A DNA stretch of 64,000 bases from Glaciimonas sp. (GCA_012927585.1 JABBOY010000031.1:1-64000); one strand, 5' to 3'; shown: positions 1 through 9,257, numbered from the stretch's first letter. Notes: generated from the letters alone by a model not told the origin. Program-made: numbers and translations.

Positions 1-36
1 CTGCAACCGATGCAGGCACGGAGGCCTGCACTACTT
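1..36. repeat. Palindromic intergenic repeat, copy A (partial)
   Basis: The first 36 bases match the right half of the palindromic element at 32780-32840 and are related to the one at 59714-59767; the shared core is GCAGGCACGGAGGCCTGCAC. The left half would lie outside the window. The rest of the stretch up to 276 shows no gene or clear signal. Confidence 0.75.
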
Positions 37-276
37 AGACATTGCTTGCTGTTTTCGTGCTTTTCGTGTCTTTTGTAGAGAATGCTTTTCCTATGTCGCA
101 TACGCACTGCGTAACATCTGTTTATAAGAGCACATGAACGCTATGTCAGAATTTAATCAGGGACACATCACGAAAATCCGTGTGCTCCAGCACGCCCCAA
201 TGGTTCAAGAAAGCTGAACCCCGATATCAGTATTGCCGGTTGATCAGATCAATGTCGATTTTGTCGCAGCACGGTG

Positions 277-1149
277 TTACCGCTGCATTCCCCAGCGCCG
301 GACAGTCAGGCGCTCGATGGTGCTGAAGACGATGTTCTCGACCAGCAGGCCAATCAGAATCACCATCGCCAGCCCGGCAAATACCTTGTCGGTATACAGT
401 TCATTACGATTCTGAAAGATATACCAGCCCAAGCCGCCCTGGCCGGAAGTAGTGCCAAACACCAGTTCCGCAGCGATCAGTGTGCGCCATGCAAACGCCC
501 AGCTGATTTTCAGGCCGGACACGATGGACGGCAATGCCGCCGGCACCAGAATATATGTGACCAGGCGCAGGCCGCTGAGGCCGTAATTTCGACCAGCCAT
601 CCTCAGCGTTTCAGGCACGCCTTGAAAACCGGTGTAAGTGCTTAACGCAAGTGGCCACAAGACCGAATGAATCAGTACAAAAATAAGACTTCCCTTACCG
701 AGCCCGAACCACAGCAGCGCAAGCGGCAACAGCGCAATTGCGGGTAGCGGGTTGAACATGGAAGTTAACGTTGCCAGCAGGTCGCGGCCAAATTGGGTGG
801 AGACGGCTAACGAGGTCAGCACGAAAGCTGCCGCTATGCCGGCAAGATAACCCTGCAGCAGCACGCTCAGAGAGACGCCCACGTATTTGACCAATTCACC
901 GCTGACCAATCCTGAGGCAAGTGCCTGCGCAGTCTGCATGAATGAGGGCAGAAGCAAATCATTGTCCTGCCAACGCGCGAGCCCTTCCCACACGACGGCA
1001 AGCAACAGGAGAATGACGGCTTTGCGCAGCCAGCCGAATTGCCACAGCTTTTCGGGCCACGGTAATGCCCGATCAGCGCTAACTGTGTCCAGTGGCTGAA
1101 TCGCGCGTTCATACTCGGGGCGAATCAGTGGCACCAATGATGAGTTCAT
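277..1149 (-). CDS. ABC transporter permease, taurine/sulfonate (NitT/TauT) type
   Basis: This 290-residue protein is an inner-membrane permease of the SsuC/TauC class. It has a hydrophilic N-terminal stretch of about 40 residues, then about six hydrophobic segments, and the family loop region around GLSGLRLVTYILVPAALPS that contacts the ATPase. It is the last gene of a minus-strand run (dioxygenase, binding protein, ATPase, permease), and its start overlaps the ATPase stop by 4 bases (ATGA), so the two are likely translationally coupled. The substrate is inferred to be taurine or another sulfonate from the dioxygenase at 3205-4086; the permease sequence alone cannot tell. Length is normal for the family. 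Confidence 0.9.
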   Translation of the reverse strand: MNSSLVPLIRPEYERAIQPLDTVSADRALPWPEKLWQFGWLRKAVILLLLAVVWEGLARWQDNDLLLPSFMQTAQALASGLVSGELVKYVGVSLSVLLQGYLAGIAAAFVLTSLAVSTQFGRDLLATLTSMFNPLPAIALLPLALLWFGLGKGSLIFVLIHSVLWPLALSTYTGFQGVPETLRMAGRNYGLSGLRLVTYILVPAALPSIVSGLKISWAFAWRTLIAAELVFGTTSGQGGLGWYIFQNRNELYTDKVFAGLAMVILIGLLVENIVFSTIERLTVRRWGMQR

Positions 1150-2021
1150 TTTCCTTGTCTTTGCGAAATCAACGCAGTCGTTGTCGGGGACGCCTGCTTT
1201 TCATGATCTTCATCATCGAACAACATCCCATGTATGCGCCGGGTTGCTGCCTGAAACTCTGCACTGCCGGCGCTATTTAGTCCGAACTGGTGGCTATTGA
1301 GTTCGGCGCGTACTTGTCCCGGATGTCGCGATAGCAGCAGGATTCGGTTGCCGACGAGCAGCGCTTCTTCTATCGAGTGGGTGACGAACAGTAGCGTGAA
1401 GCGTACTTCTTCCCACAATCCCTGCAGCTCTTCCTGCATCTTGCGCCGCGTTAATGCATCGAGCGCAGCAAACGGCTCATCCATCAACAAAATGTCCGGT
1501 TGCATTGCAAGCGCACGGGCAATTGCAACCCGCTGCTTCATGCCGCCGGAAAGTGTATGGGGATGGGCGTCAGCGAAGCCGTCCAGTCCAACTTTATGTA
1601 GCCAGTGCAAGGCATGCTCTTCCGCTTCACGCCGACCGACGCGCTTGCTGGCGAGCAGAGGAAACATCACATTTTGCTTTACCGTTTTCCAGGGCGGCAG
1701 TTGGTCGAACTCCTGGAACACGACAATGCGGTCCGGGCCTGGCTGTAGCACTGGTCGTCCATGGAGATGAATGCTGCCTTCGCGGGGAGCGATGAAGCCG
1801 GCCACTGCCTTGAGTAATGTGGATTTACCGCAACCGGAGGGGCCTAGTAACACAAATCTATCGCCGCCATAGACATTGAAACTTACCCTGTGGGTCGCAC
1901 GCACCGTGCGCTCGGTGGTGCGATATTCGAGCGTCACGCCTTCTGCCTGGAGTAAGGGCTTGTTGGCGGACGCTTGCGCAGCAGCCATGCGGTCAATGAC
2001 TTGAAACGGATAGACAGTCAT
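1146..2021 (-). CDS. ABC transporter ATP-binding protein, taurine/sulfonate type
   Basis: This 291-residue cytoplasmic ATPase would energise import through the permease at 277-1149. Walker A (GPSGCGKST), the ABC signature (LSGGMKQR) and Walker B (ILLMDEPFAALD) are intact, followed by the switch histidine in LLFVTHSIEEA. Residues 1-20 are an extension before the ABC domain, and about 40 residues trail after it. It resembles SsuB/TauB family proteins. It lies 19 bases downstream of the binding-protein gene and overlaps the permease gene. Substrate assignment to sulfonates rests on the operon, not on this protein. Confidence 0.92.
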   Translation of the reverse strand: MTVYPFQVIDRMAAAQASANKPLLQAEGVTLEYRTTERTVRATHRVSFNVYGGDRFVLLGPSGCGKSTLLKAVAGFIAPREGSIHLHGRPVLQPGPDRIVVFQEFDQLPPWKTVKQNVMFPLLASKRVGRREAEEHALHWLHKVGLDGFADAHPHTLSGGMKQRVAIARALAMQPDILLMDEPFAALDALTRRKMQEELQGLWEEVRFTLLFVTHSIEEALLVGNRILLLSRHPGQVRAELNSHQFGLNSAGSAEFQAATRRIHGMLFDDEDHEKQASPTTTALISQRQGK

Positions 2022-2040
2022 GGTGTTTCCTCATGTTTAA

Positions 2041-3084
2041 TCAACTGCCCTGCGCGGTCGCAGCATCGTCGAAAAAATAGTCGCGCCAGCTTTTTGGTTG
2101 ATTTTTGATTGCGCCGATGCGGTGTAGAAATTGCGCAAGGCCGAAGGTGTTCTGCGGCGTGATCTTGAATTCCACTTGCGGATTCTTGATTACTTTCAAT
2201 AAGAGATTACGGTCGATGTTGCTCTTGTTTATACGCAGGTAGATGTCCGCAGCCGCCTCTGGATTCGCAGTCGTGAACTTTGCTGCCTCGCCTAGCGCTT
2301 CGACAAATGCCGCATACGTTTTTGGATTATCGTTACGGAATTTTTCAGTGGCATATAACACTGTTGCCGAACCTGCTCCGCCAAGCACGTCGTAGGAATT
2401 CAACACGATGTGCGCATTTGGATTGCCTGCAAGCTCTTGATCTTGAAACGGCGGGTTGCCGAAATGGCCGTTTATCTCCGTTTTGCCGGCAATGATTGCG
2501 GCAGTGGCATCAGGATGCGGCAAAGTTTGCGTCAGCTTGTCGAGGCGGTTGAATTCCTTTTCGCCCCATTGCTTGGACGCGGCCATTTGCAGCACGCGAG
2601 CCTGCACCGACACCGTAACCGCCGGCAACGCAATCCGATCCTTATCCGTGAAGTCCGCAATGGTCTTCACGCTTGGATTGTTGCTGACGAGGTAGTAAGG
2701 GAAATTACCTAACGACGCCACCCCTTTGACGTTCTGCTTACCATGCGTACGATTCCATATTGTCAACAGCGGACCGACACCGGCACCTGCGACATCGACG
2801 GAACCAGATAGCAAGGCATCATTGACCGATGCACCGCCAGAGAGCTTGATCCATTCGACATCAATCTCCACGCCTTTTTTTTTGCCGTGCTTTTCAATCA
2901 GCTTCTGGTCTTGTGCCACGTTGAGCAGCAGGTACACGATGCCAAACTGTTGGGCAATGTGCAGACGGCCTTCGGCATGCGCCGGCAGTGACGCGCTCAG
3001 GCCCGCACTGGCGATGCTTAGACCAAGTAGCAGAGACAGAAAGTTGCGTCTAGGGGTATTAAACAGACGTTGAAGATAAAGCAT
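2041..3084 (-). CDS. Periplasmic substrate-binding protein, TauA/SsuA-like
   Basis: A 347-residue binding protein of the NitT/TauT class. The N-terminus has basic residues including RR, a hydrophobic core and an AHA cleavage site near residue 37, so it should be exported to the periplasm. The mature part shows the usual two-lobe pattern with segments such as VDVAGAGVGPLL and TEINGHFGNPPF. The motif GGASVNDALLSGSVD is typical of sulfonate binders that recognise small anions. It sits between the dioxygenase gene (upstream) and the ATPase gene (downstream), so it is the specificity component of this importer. The ligand could be taurine, another alkanesulfonate or a sulfate ester. Confidence 0.9.
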   Translation of the reverse strand: MLYLQRLFNTPRRNFLSLLLGLSIASAGLSASLPAHAEGRLHIAQQFGIVYLLLNVAQDQKLIEKHGKKKGVEIDVEWIKLSGGASVNDALLSGSVDVAGAGVGPLLTIWNRTHGKQNVKGVASLGNFPYYLVSNNPSVKTIADFTDKDRIALPAVTVSVQARVLQMAASKQWGEKEFNRLDKLTQTLPHPDATAAIIAGKTEINGHFGNPPFQDQELAGNPNAHIVLNSYDVLGGAGSATVLYATEKFRNDNPKTYAAFVEALGEAAKFTTANPEAAADIYLRINKSNIDRNLLLKVIKNPQVEFKITPQNTFGLAQFLHRIGAIKNQPKSWRDYFFDDAATAQGS

Positions 3085-3144
3085 GAAGACTCCGTATTAC
3101 TGCAATAAATTGATTTTCCAAAAATTGATGGGACGTGAATGCTT

Positions 3145-3164
3145 TACCCTCGCAAGCGAGGGTA
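3145..3164. repeat. Short palindromic repeat in the dioxygenase/binding-protein gap
   Basis: TACCCTCGC-AA-GCGAGGGTA is a 9-bp perfect inverted repeat with a 2-base loop, followed by a second partial copy (acaagggtaag). It lies in the 120-base gap between the dioxygenase stop and the binding-protein start. It looks like a REP-type element; as RNA it could also form a hairpin within the transcript. Confidence 0.6.
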
Positions 3165-3204
3165 CAAGGGTAAGGCAGCGACAGAAACAGACGCAGCTGA
3201 AAAT

Positions 3205-4086
3205 TCAGAACGGCGCGTCGCCTTCAATCGTCGTGCGGTACATCTTGCGGCGCTTTTCATCAGGCGTTCCGGCAGCCACATGCATCAGCGACCTGTTATC
3301 CCAAAATACCAGATCGTGCGGCTGCCATTGGTGCCGATATACATGTTCTGGTTTTACGCTATGAGCGAACAACTGGGCGAGCAGTTCGCGGCTTTCGTCG
3401 TCCGGCAAACCGGCGATGCGGGTCGTGAAATGTTCGCTGACAAACAGTGCCTTGCGTCCCGTTTCGGGATGGGTGCGCACGATGGGGTGCAAAACCGGTT
3501 TTACTTGTTCGATCTGCTCCTGCGTCAGATTTGGCCGCCATGAGTTACGGCTCTGCAGTTCAGCGTACTGTTTGATGTAGCTGTGCTCCGCTTTTTTGCC
3601 CTCGACGGCGTGCCTCAATTCTTGCGGCAACGTGTCCCATGCCAGATGCATGTTCGCAAACAGCGTGTCGCCCCCTTCAGTGGGTAACTCCTGTGCATGT
3701 AGCATTGAACCAAGGCTGGACAATTCTACGTAAGAAAGATCGGAATGCCAGAAATGTCCAGCATCACCAAGCCCGATCGGCTGACCGTTTTCTTTAATGT
3801 TGGAGACGATAAGCACCTCCGAATGGCCCGGGAGCTGGAACTGGCTTAGAACATGGATCTGCAATGCGCCAAATCGACGGCTGAAATCCACTTGCTGTTG
3901 AGGCGTTATACGCTGATCACGAAACACTATTAGGTGATAATCGAGATGCGATTTATGAATACGTGCGAAGTCATCCTGACGCAGTGATTGCGAGAGGTCG
4001 AGACCGATCACTTCCGCGCCGAGCGGTGCGTCGAATGCCCGGATTTCCAGGGTGGAATTCAGGGTAGGAGAAAGGATGGAAGGCAT
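3205..4086 (-). CDS. TauD-family Fe(II)/alpha-ketoglutarate dioxygenase
   Basis: This enzyme should oxidise the carbon next to sulfur in taurine, another sulfonate or an alkyl sulfate, consuming 2-oxoglutarate and O2 and releasing sulfite or sulfate for cysteine synthesis. From the chosen start (MPSILSP, ATG at 4086) it has 293 residues. The iron ligands are visible as His114-x-Asp116 (WHSD) and His269 (SLMHVA), and Arg284 (YRTT) should bind 2-oxoglutarate. A longer reading starting at 4239 exists, but the extra 51 residues are not family-like and cover a perfect palindrome. It is first in a dioxygenase-binding protein-ATPase-permease run. Whether it is a true taurine dioxygenase or an alkylsulfatase (AtsK-like) cannot be settled by eye. 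Confidence 0.88.
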   Translation of the reverse strand: MPSILSPTLNSTLEIRAFDAPLGAEVIGLDLSQSLRQDDFARIHKSHLDYHLIVFRDQRITPQQQVDFSRRFGALQIHVLSQFQLPGHSEVLIVSNIKENGQPIGLGDAGHFWHSDLSYVELSSLGSMLHAQELPTEGGDTLFANMHLAWDTLPQELRHAVEGKKAEHSYIKQYAELQSRNSWRPNLTQEQIEQVKPVLHPIVRTHPETGRKALFVSEHFTTRIAGLPDDESRELLAQLFAHSVKPEHVYRHQWQPHDLVFWDNRSLMHVAAGTPDEKRRKMYRTTIEGDAPF

Positions 4087-4160
4087 GAGTGGACAACCAT
4101 TCAGTGAGATTTGGTATGAAATCATTCTATTGTTTTCATACAAATCCACCAACGAAGCAT

Positions 4161-4180
4161 ACCGGCTATGCATAGCCGGT
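4161..4180. promoter_or_regulatory. Perfect 20-bp palindrome upstream of the dioxygenase operon
   Basis: ACCGGCTATGCATAGCCGGT is a perfect 20-base palindrome 75 bases upstream of the dioxygenase start and is followed on the plus strand by TTTT. It may be an operator for a dimeric regulator or a terminator for plus-strand transcripts. On the minus strand it lies in the promoter or leader region of the sulfonate operon. Confidence 0.5.
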
Positions 4181-4465
4181 TTTTGCATATCGAAGATTTT
4201 CTGGTGGATCCCGATCAAGCCCTGGCCGCCGTTTGACAACGACGCTTGATTAGTCGCGGGTGAAGCGTAAGGCGAATTGGTGCGGATTGCAGCATCTGTT
4301 CCAGTCGCTCGATTTGCGCCGTAACGCCGAGATAAAACGCTTGCGCATTCTTGCCCATCTACATTGGGATGGGACGAGCATGCGCAAGGCAGCAGGATTC
4401 TGGTTGGGGCACATGGCAGCGATCAAGCAGCAAGGGACGTCATCCAATGCGAATGCCAAGCTGCC

Positions 4466-4546
4466 GTGAAGCGTCTGTACTATTGGCGCCGCAGGGGGTT
4501 TTATCTTTGGTGCAAGCGCCTGGAATCGAATAAATTCACCTGGCCG
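4466..4546 (+). mobile_element. IS66-family TnpB C-terminal remnant
   Basis: The translated stretch reads VKRLYYWRRRGFYLWCKRLE followed by SNKFTWP, which matches the C-terminal signature of IS66 TnpB proteins (a YW-x-R-x-GF ... KRLE ... F-x-WP pattern). No full TnpB frame surrounds it, so this is a decayed fragment. The 4240-4942 stretch around it has no intact gene. A short piece near 4260-4380 (NAEIKRLRIL) may also come from an IS66 gene, but that is weak. A matching TnpC fragment in the same orientation lies at 9258-9569. Confidence 0.65.
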
Positions 4547-4942
4547 AGCGACACCAAAATACCACGCGGACAGCCAGTTTGCGGCAGTTCCAGTGGTTGC
4601 TCGAAGGCTTCGATTCATGGAAAAATAAGTCGCATAAAGCCCTCCATTTCTTGCCCGCGGATTGTTGTGATGGGTATTGATCATCATCGGCTTGCTGGCC
4701 TATGGCTTTGATTTTCTGACGTGCTGGATGGTGTGCCGGGCCGCCCTTGGAAGGGACTATCCGACTCTTTGAGCACGCCTGATCTTGAAAGAATTTTTTT
4801 GAAATAGCTTATGCGAAATCATTCGTTCCGCTTTGCATCGCCAGTAACTAAACTCGGCATTCGAAGTCTGTTGCACTGACGAAAGTTTGTGCTGGGTGCA
4901 GCATGGCGAAACTTTTCAACTTTCTATCTGGAGCTACTTTTT

Positions 4943-5779
4943 ATGCGCATACCTTCCCTTCTTCCCACCTTGCTCGCCTCGCTGATCGCCTTCGCCAGCG
5001 TGACCGCCCAGGCCGACCAACTGTCCGACATCAAGAAAAAGGGCGAGATCGTTTTTGGTGTGCTGGGCATAGACGAGCCCAACAGCTTTGTGGATCCCAA
5101 GACCCGCGAATTTGTCGGCTATGAAATCGATCTGGCCAAAGCGGTGGCCAAGCAACTGGGTGTCAAGCCGGTGTTCAAACAGCTCGCTGTGGCAGCGCGC
5201 ATTCCTGAATTGCAACAAGGCCATGTGGATATTCTGGCGGCATCACTTACCCATAACAAAGAGCGTGAAGCACAAGTGGATTTTGCTTTGACTCATTTTG
5301 TGACCGGCTCCAAAGTGCTGGTCAAGAAGAGCAGCGGTGTCAACAACGTGGCAGAGCTGGCGGGTAAAAAAGCGCTGACCGTCAAGGGTGGCACGCAAGG
5401 CCCGAACTTGCTGCGCTTGGTGCCCAGCGCCGAAATCGTGACTTTCGAGTCCACCCAGCAAGCCTTCCAGGCGCTGCAACAAGGCAAGGGCGTGGCCTAC
5501 GTCAATGACGAAGCCGGCCTGCTGGCCGACTTTGCCAAGCTGGGCTCTGCCAGCAAAGATTATAAAATCTTGCCGCAAAACCTGAGCGTGGAGCCATTGG
5601 CCTTTGGCATCAAAAAGGGTGAGTCCGCCGTCAAACTGGCTGTGGACAACTCGCTGCGCAGCCTGGAAAAGTCCGGTGATGCCGACAAGGTGTTCTTGAA
5701 ATGGTACGGCCCGCAGTCCAAGCTCAAGCTGTTCCTCAAGCGTAACTTCAAGATCGACTCCGACAAGGTCGAAGTCTGA
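4943..5779 (+). CDS. Periplasmic amino-acid-type substrate-binding protein
   Basis: A 278-residue binding protein of the bacterial extracellular solute-binding family 3 (PAAT importers). The start at 4943 follows GGAGC by about 8 bases and gives a signal peptide cleaved near TAQADQ; a longer start at 4889 would put 18 extra residues in front. The mature protein has the family motifs GYEIDLAKAVAKQLG and GKGVAYVNDEAGL. It heads a plus-strand set with two permeases, an ATPase and a dioxygenase. A putative hairpin follows its stop, consistent with making more binding protein than membrane components. The ligand is unknown; context suggests an organosulfur compound or sulfur amino acid. Confidence 0.88.
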   Translation: MRIPSLLPTLLASLIAFASVTAQADQLSDIKKKGEIVFGVLGIDEPNSFVDPKTREFVGYEIDLAKAVAKQLGVKPVFKQLAVAARIPELQQGHVDILAASLTHNKEREAQVDFALTHFVTGSKVLVKKSSGVNNVAELAGKKALTVKGGTQGPNLLRLVPSAEIVTFESTQQAFQALQQGKGVAYVNDEAGLLADFAKLGSASKDYKILPQNLSVEPLAFGIKKGESAVKLAVDNSLRSLEKSGDADKVFLKWYGPQSKLKLFLKRNFKIDSDKVEV

Positions 5780-5791
5780 TCCCACGCGCCT

Positions 5792-5839
5792 CCCATCAGC
5801 TTGTCAGCCCCTGCGCGCGGCATCGCTGATGGGGCCTTT
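5792..5839 (+). terminator. Hairpin with T-rich tail between binding-protein and permease genes
   Basis: CCCATCAGC (5792-5800) pairs with GCTGATGGG (5824-5832), followed by GCCTTTT. This is a plausible partial terminator or RNA-stabilising hairpin that would raise binding-protein mRNA over the downstream membrane genes. Confidence 0.55.
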
Positions 5840-5856
5840 TCTTGCTGAATTTACCC

Positions 5857-6552
5857 ATGCCTTTGTTTGATATTTCCCTGCTGGCTTCAGGCCGCTACCA
5901 CGACATGCTGGTGGCTGGCCTGCGGCTGTCTTTGCAGTTGCTGGGGGTGACGCTGCTGCTGGCCGTGCCATTGGCGGTGCTGGTGGCGCTGATGCGCTTG
6001 TCAGGCCTGCGTGTACTGCGCGCTGCGGCCTGGAGTTTTGTCGAGGTCATCCGTAACGTGCCGCTGCTGGCGCATATGCTGTTTTGGTATTTTGGCGCGC
6101 CTGAACTGTTGCCTGAACCGGTGCGCGAATGGCTTTACGCCCACAACTATGAAGCCATTGCCGCCGTGCTGGCGCTCACACTCTACACCGCGGCCTACAT
6201 GTCGGAAGACGTGCGCAGCGGCATTCGCGCCATCCCGCAGGTGCAGTTTGAAGCCGGGTGTGCCCTGGGCTTTGGTTTTCTGTCCACCATGCGGCTGGTG
6301 GTGTTGCCGCAGGCCTTGCGCGTGACGGTGCCGCCACTGATTTCGCAAACCCTGAACCTCTGGCAAAACACCAGCATTGCCACCGTGATTGGCACCGCCG
6401 AGTTGATGTACCAGGCCAGCAAGGTTGAGGCTGAAACCTTTCGCAGTTTCGAGGTCTTTGTGTTTGCCACGCTGAGCTACCTCATGGTGTCACTGCTGAT
6501 CACAGCTCTGGCGGTTGGCTATCAGCACCGTTACCCGCCGCGGGCTGTGTGA
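5857..6552 (+). CDS. Amino-acid-type ABC transporter permease 1
   Basis: This 231-residue permease of the HisM/GlnP class shows several membrane segments and the conserved loop [20 protein letters not shown] that docks with the ATPase. ATG at 5857 (MPLFDIS) is preferred over TTG at 5842. With the next permease (6584-7300) it would form the heterodimeric channel of a PAAT-type importer for the binding protein at 4943-5779. The genes lie close together on the plus strand. Base composition and leucine-rich codon use (many CTG) look higher in GC than in the flanking sulfonate genes, which fits acquisition as a block. Confidence 0.88.
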   Translation: MPLFDISLLASGRYHDMLVAGLRLSLQLLGVTLLLAVPLAVLVALMRLSGLRVLRAAAWSFVEVIRNVPLLAHMLFWYFGAPELLPEPVREWLYAHNYEAIAAVLALTLYTAAYMSEDVRSGIRAIPQVQFEAGCALGFGFLSTMRLVVLPQALRVTVPPLISQTLNLWQNTSIATVIGTAELMYQASKVEAETFRSFEVFVFATLSYLMVSLLITALAVGYQHRYPPRAV

Positions 6553-6583
6553 TGAACCGCGCATTGAATGCAGGAACCTGCAC

Positions 6584-7300
6584 ATGAGTTTTCTTGAAGT
6601 TGTTGATACCTACTGGCTCTATTTTTTGCTGGGTCGCTACCCTGTGGGGCCGTTGGGCGGCCTGGCGTTGACCCTGGTGCTGGCCTCGCTGGGTTTGCTG
6701 CTGGCGTTGCCGCTGGGCCTGCTGCTGGGTCTGGGGCGGGTCAGCCTTTGGCTCTGGGTGCGTTGGCCGGTGACCGGGCTGGTGTATGTGGTGCGTGGCA
6801 TACCGCTGTTGATGGTGGTGTTTTGGGCCTATTTCTTTCTGCCCAACATCACCGGTATCAAGACCGATCAGTTCGCCACCATGCTCATCGCTCTTGTGGT
6901 GTTTGATGCGGTTTACCTGGCCGAAATCGTGCGGGCGGGCATTCAGGGTTTGCCCAAAGGCCAGTGTGAGGCGGCACGCTCGCTCGGCTTGAGTTACTTC
7001 GGCGCGATGCGGCTGGTGGTGCTGCCGCAGGCGCTGCGTCACATGCTGCCCTCGCTGGTGAACCAGTTTGTCTCTACCATCAAGGAAACCTCGCTGGGTT
7101 ACATCATTGGCCTGGCCGAGGTGTCCTTGATTGCTACGCAGATCAACACGGCGGTCTTTATCCTGCCGTCCCAAATTTACCTCACGCTGGGTTTGACCTA
7201 TTTTCTTCTCTGTTTTGGGTTGTCGCGGCTGGCCTATGCGCTGGAACGCCGTTTGTCACAGCGCGACACTTTTCCTTCTGCTGCCCGGATGCCCGCATGA
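6584..7300 (+). CDS. Amino-acid-type ABC transporter permease 2
   Basis: A 238-residue permease, partner of the one at 5857-6552. It has leucine-rich membrane helices near the N-terminus, [10 protein letters not shown], and the docking loop [20 protein letters not shown]. The start at 6584 (MSFLEVVD) follows CAGGAACC; a longer frame from 6515 overlaps the previous gene and lacks a convincing start. Its stop overlaps the ATPase start by 4 bases (ATGA). It acts in the inner membrane. The substrate is not evident from the sequence. Confidence 0.88.
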   Translation: MSFLEVVDTYWLYFLLGRYPVGPLGGLALTLVLASLGLLLALPLGLLLGLGRVSLWLWVRWPVTGLVYVVRGIPLLMVVFWAYFFLPNITGIKTDQFATMLIALVVFDAVYLAEIVRAGIQGLPKGQCEAARSLGLSYFGAMRLVVLPQALRHMLPSLVNQFVSTIKETSLGYIIGLAEVSLIATQINTAVFILPSQIYLTLGLTYFLLCFGLSRLAYALERRLSQRDTFPSAARMPA

Positions 7301-8037
7301 TCAAGTTTGAAAACGTTAACAAATGGTTTGGCGACTATCAGGCGCTAGTGGATTTGAGCGAATCTGTCAACAAGGGCGATGTGGTGGTGGTGTGCGGGCC
7401 CTCAGGTTCAGGCAAGTCCACCATGATTCGCACGCTCAACCGGCTGGAGCCCATTCACAGCGGCCGCATCGCCATTGACGGGCAGGACATTCATGCGCAC
7501 GGCCTGGACGTGAATGCCTTTCGCTCGCGCATCGGTTTCGTCTTTCAGCAGTTCAACTTGTTTCCGCATTTGACCGCGCTGGAAAACTGCACGCTGGCCC
7601 CGATTCATCTGCGCGGGCTGAGCCGCTCACAAGCACGCGAACAGGCGATTGCCCTGCTGGATCGGGTAGGGCTGGCGCACAAAGCCCATGCTTACGCCAC
7701 CGAACTTTCGGGTGGACAGCAGCAGCGCGTGGCGATTGCGCGTGCCTTGGCTATGGAGCCGCCGCTGATGCTGTTTGACGAACCTACCAGTGCTCTGGAC
7801 CCCGAGATGGTGGGCGAAGTGCTCACGGTGATGAAAGCGCTGGCCCGTGACGGCATGACCATGGTGGTGGTCACCCATGAGATGGGCTTTGCCCGCGACG
7901 TGGCCGACCGGGTGCTGTTCATGGACGCGGGCCAGGTGCTGGAGCGCGGCGCGCCACACGAGTTTTTCAACACACCCCAGCATCCACGGGCGCAGCAATT
8001 TTTGTCAGACATTCGCTCGCCGTTTGCCGGTGCGTGA
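7297..8037 (+). CDS. Amino-acid-type ABC transporter ATP-binding protein (GlnQ-like)
   Basis: This 246-residue ATPase drives the two preceding permeases. It has GPSGSGKST (Walker A), [17 protein letters not shown] (Q-loop region typical of GlnQ/HisP), LSGGQQQR (signature), [12 protein letters not shown] (Walker B) and a switch histidine in [10 protein letters not shown]. It overlaps the upstream permease gene by 4 bases and is followed 29 bases later by the IPNS-like dioxygenase gene. The length is standard for the GlnQ subgroup. It belongs to the 4.9-9.2 kb block lying between IS66 remnants. Confidence 0.92.
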   Translation: MIKFENVNKWFGDYQALVDLSESVNKGDVVVVCGPSGSGKSTMIRTLNRLEPIHSGRIAIDGQDIHAHGLDVNAFRSRIGFVFQQFNLFPHLTALENCTLAPIHLRGLSRSQAREQAIALLDRVGLAHKAHAYATELSGGQQQRVAIARALAMEPPLMLFDEPTSALDPEMVGEVLTVMKALARDGMTMVVVTHEMGFARDVADRVLFMDAGQVLERGAPHEFFNTPQHPRAQQFLSDIRSPFAGA

Positions 8038-8066
8038 ATTTATTTTTTTATAAGGAGAACCGAGTC

Positions 8067-9200
8067 ATGCCTACTGCCACTTTGCACGTACCACGCACAC
8101 CTGCTGCCAGCGCCGCAGCCACCCCGGTTGATCATGCGTTGCCCATTCTTGACCTGAGTAACTTTACATCAGGTAACCCTGAGCAGCGCACGGCCTTTGT
8201 CAGTCGTTTGCGCGACATCGCCTACCACGTCGGATTTTTCTACCTGCGCGGTTATGGTGCCAGCCAGACGCAAATTGACGCGGTGTTGCAAGTCTCGCGT
8301 GACTTTTTTGCCTTGTCGCCCGAACAAAAGCAGGCCATTCATATGGCCAACTCACCACACTTTCGCGGCTATACCGCTGCGGGCGACGAGTTCACTCGCG
8401 GTGAGCGCGACTGGCGCGAGCAACTCGACATTGGTGCAGAACGCGCGCCCATCGCGCAAGGCCCAAGCAGTCCGGCCTGGACCCGGATGCAAGGCCCCAA
8501 CCAGTGGCCAAGCTCATTGCCACATATCAAACCCGCTTTGCTGGATTGGCAAGATACCTTGACCGAAGCGGCGCGCCAACTGTTGCGCGCTTTGGCCTTG
8601 GCACTGGGTCAGACGGAAGACCGGTTTGACAGTGCCTTTGCGGGCACACCGGTGCAGCATCTAAAGATTATCCACTACGCTGGCCGCGCCAGCGGCGAGT
8701 CGCGCCAGGGTGTCGGGCCGCACAAGGACTCAGGCTGCCTGACCTTGCTGCTGCAAGACACGCAAGCCGGTTTGCAGGTGTGGGAACGTGAGGGCTCCGG
8801 TATTGCCCCGGGTGCCGGTCGCTGGATTGACGCGCCGCCGATCCCCGGCACCTTGATCATCAACCTGGGCGAGGTGCTGGAGGTTTTGTCTAATGGTTAC
8901 TTGCGCGCCAATATCCACCAGGTGGTCAGCCCACCCCAAAGTCAGGATCGCCTGTCCGTCGCGTTTTTCCTGAGCCCCAGGCTGGATGCCGAGTTGTCCG
9001 AACTGATGTTGCCAGCCGAGCAAGCCGCGCAGGCGCGCGGTATTGACCGCGACCCGCAGAACCCGCTGATCGCCCACACCGGACGCAACCTGCTCAAAGG
9101 CCGACTACGCTCGCACCCGGAAGTGGCCCAGCGTTTTTATGCCGATGTATTGGCGACCGAAGGCATCAAGCCCGGTGCCGCGCCCAGTGCTTACGCCTGA
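8067..9200 (+). CDS. Isopenicillin-N-synthase-like Fe(II)/2-oxoglutarate dioxygenase
   Basis: A 377-residue member of the IPNS/2OG-Fe(II) oxygenase superfamily. The N-terminal DIOX_N-type segment (IAYHVGFFYLRGYG) and the C-terminal double-stranded beta-helix are both present. Iron ligands appear as His219-x-Asp221 (GPHKDSG) and His284 (NIHQVV), with a downstream RLSV arginine for 2-oxoglutarate. The start at 8067 follows AAGGAGAA; an upstream in-frame ATG at 8034 overlaps the ATPase stop. It probably oxidises the compound imported by the adjacent transporter, by analogy with TauD; the substrate is unknown. The family also contains biosynthetic oxygenases, so a catabolic role is an inference. 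Confidence 0.85.
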   Translation: MPTATLHVPRTPAASAAATPVDHALPILDLSNFTSGNPEQRTAFVSRLRDIAYHVGFFYLRGYGASQTQIDAVLQVSRDFFALSPEQKQAIHMANSPHFRGYTAAGDEFTRGERDWREQLDIGAERAPIAQGPSSPAWTRMQGPNQWPSSLPHIKPALLDWQDTLTEAARQLLRALALALGQTEDRFDSAFAGTPVQHLKIIHYAGRASGESRQGVGPHKDSGCLTLLLQDTQAGLQVWEREGSGIAPGAGRWIDAPPIPGTLIINLGEVLEVLSNGYLRANIHQVVSPPQSQDRLSVAFFLSPRLDAELSELMLPAEQAAQARGIDRDPQNPLIAHTGRNLLKGRLRSHPEVAQRFYADVLATEGIKPGAAPSAYA

Positions 9201-9257
9201 CACGTCTCTAAACCAACAAACCCGGCAGGTGCTACGGCGGCACTCATCACTGTAGCC

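Noticed and set aside
4250-4687. Minus-strand open frame of 145 codons beside the TauD-like gene
   Set aside because: No recognisable features, and it runs across the IS66 TnpB remnant of the plus strand.
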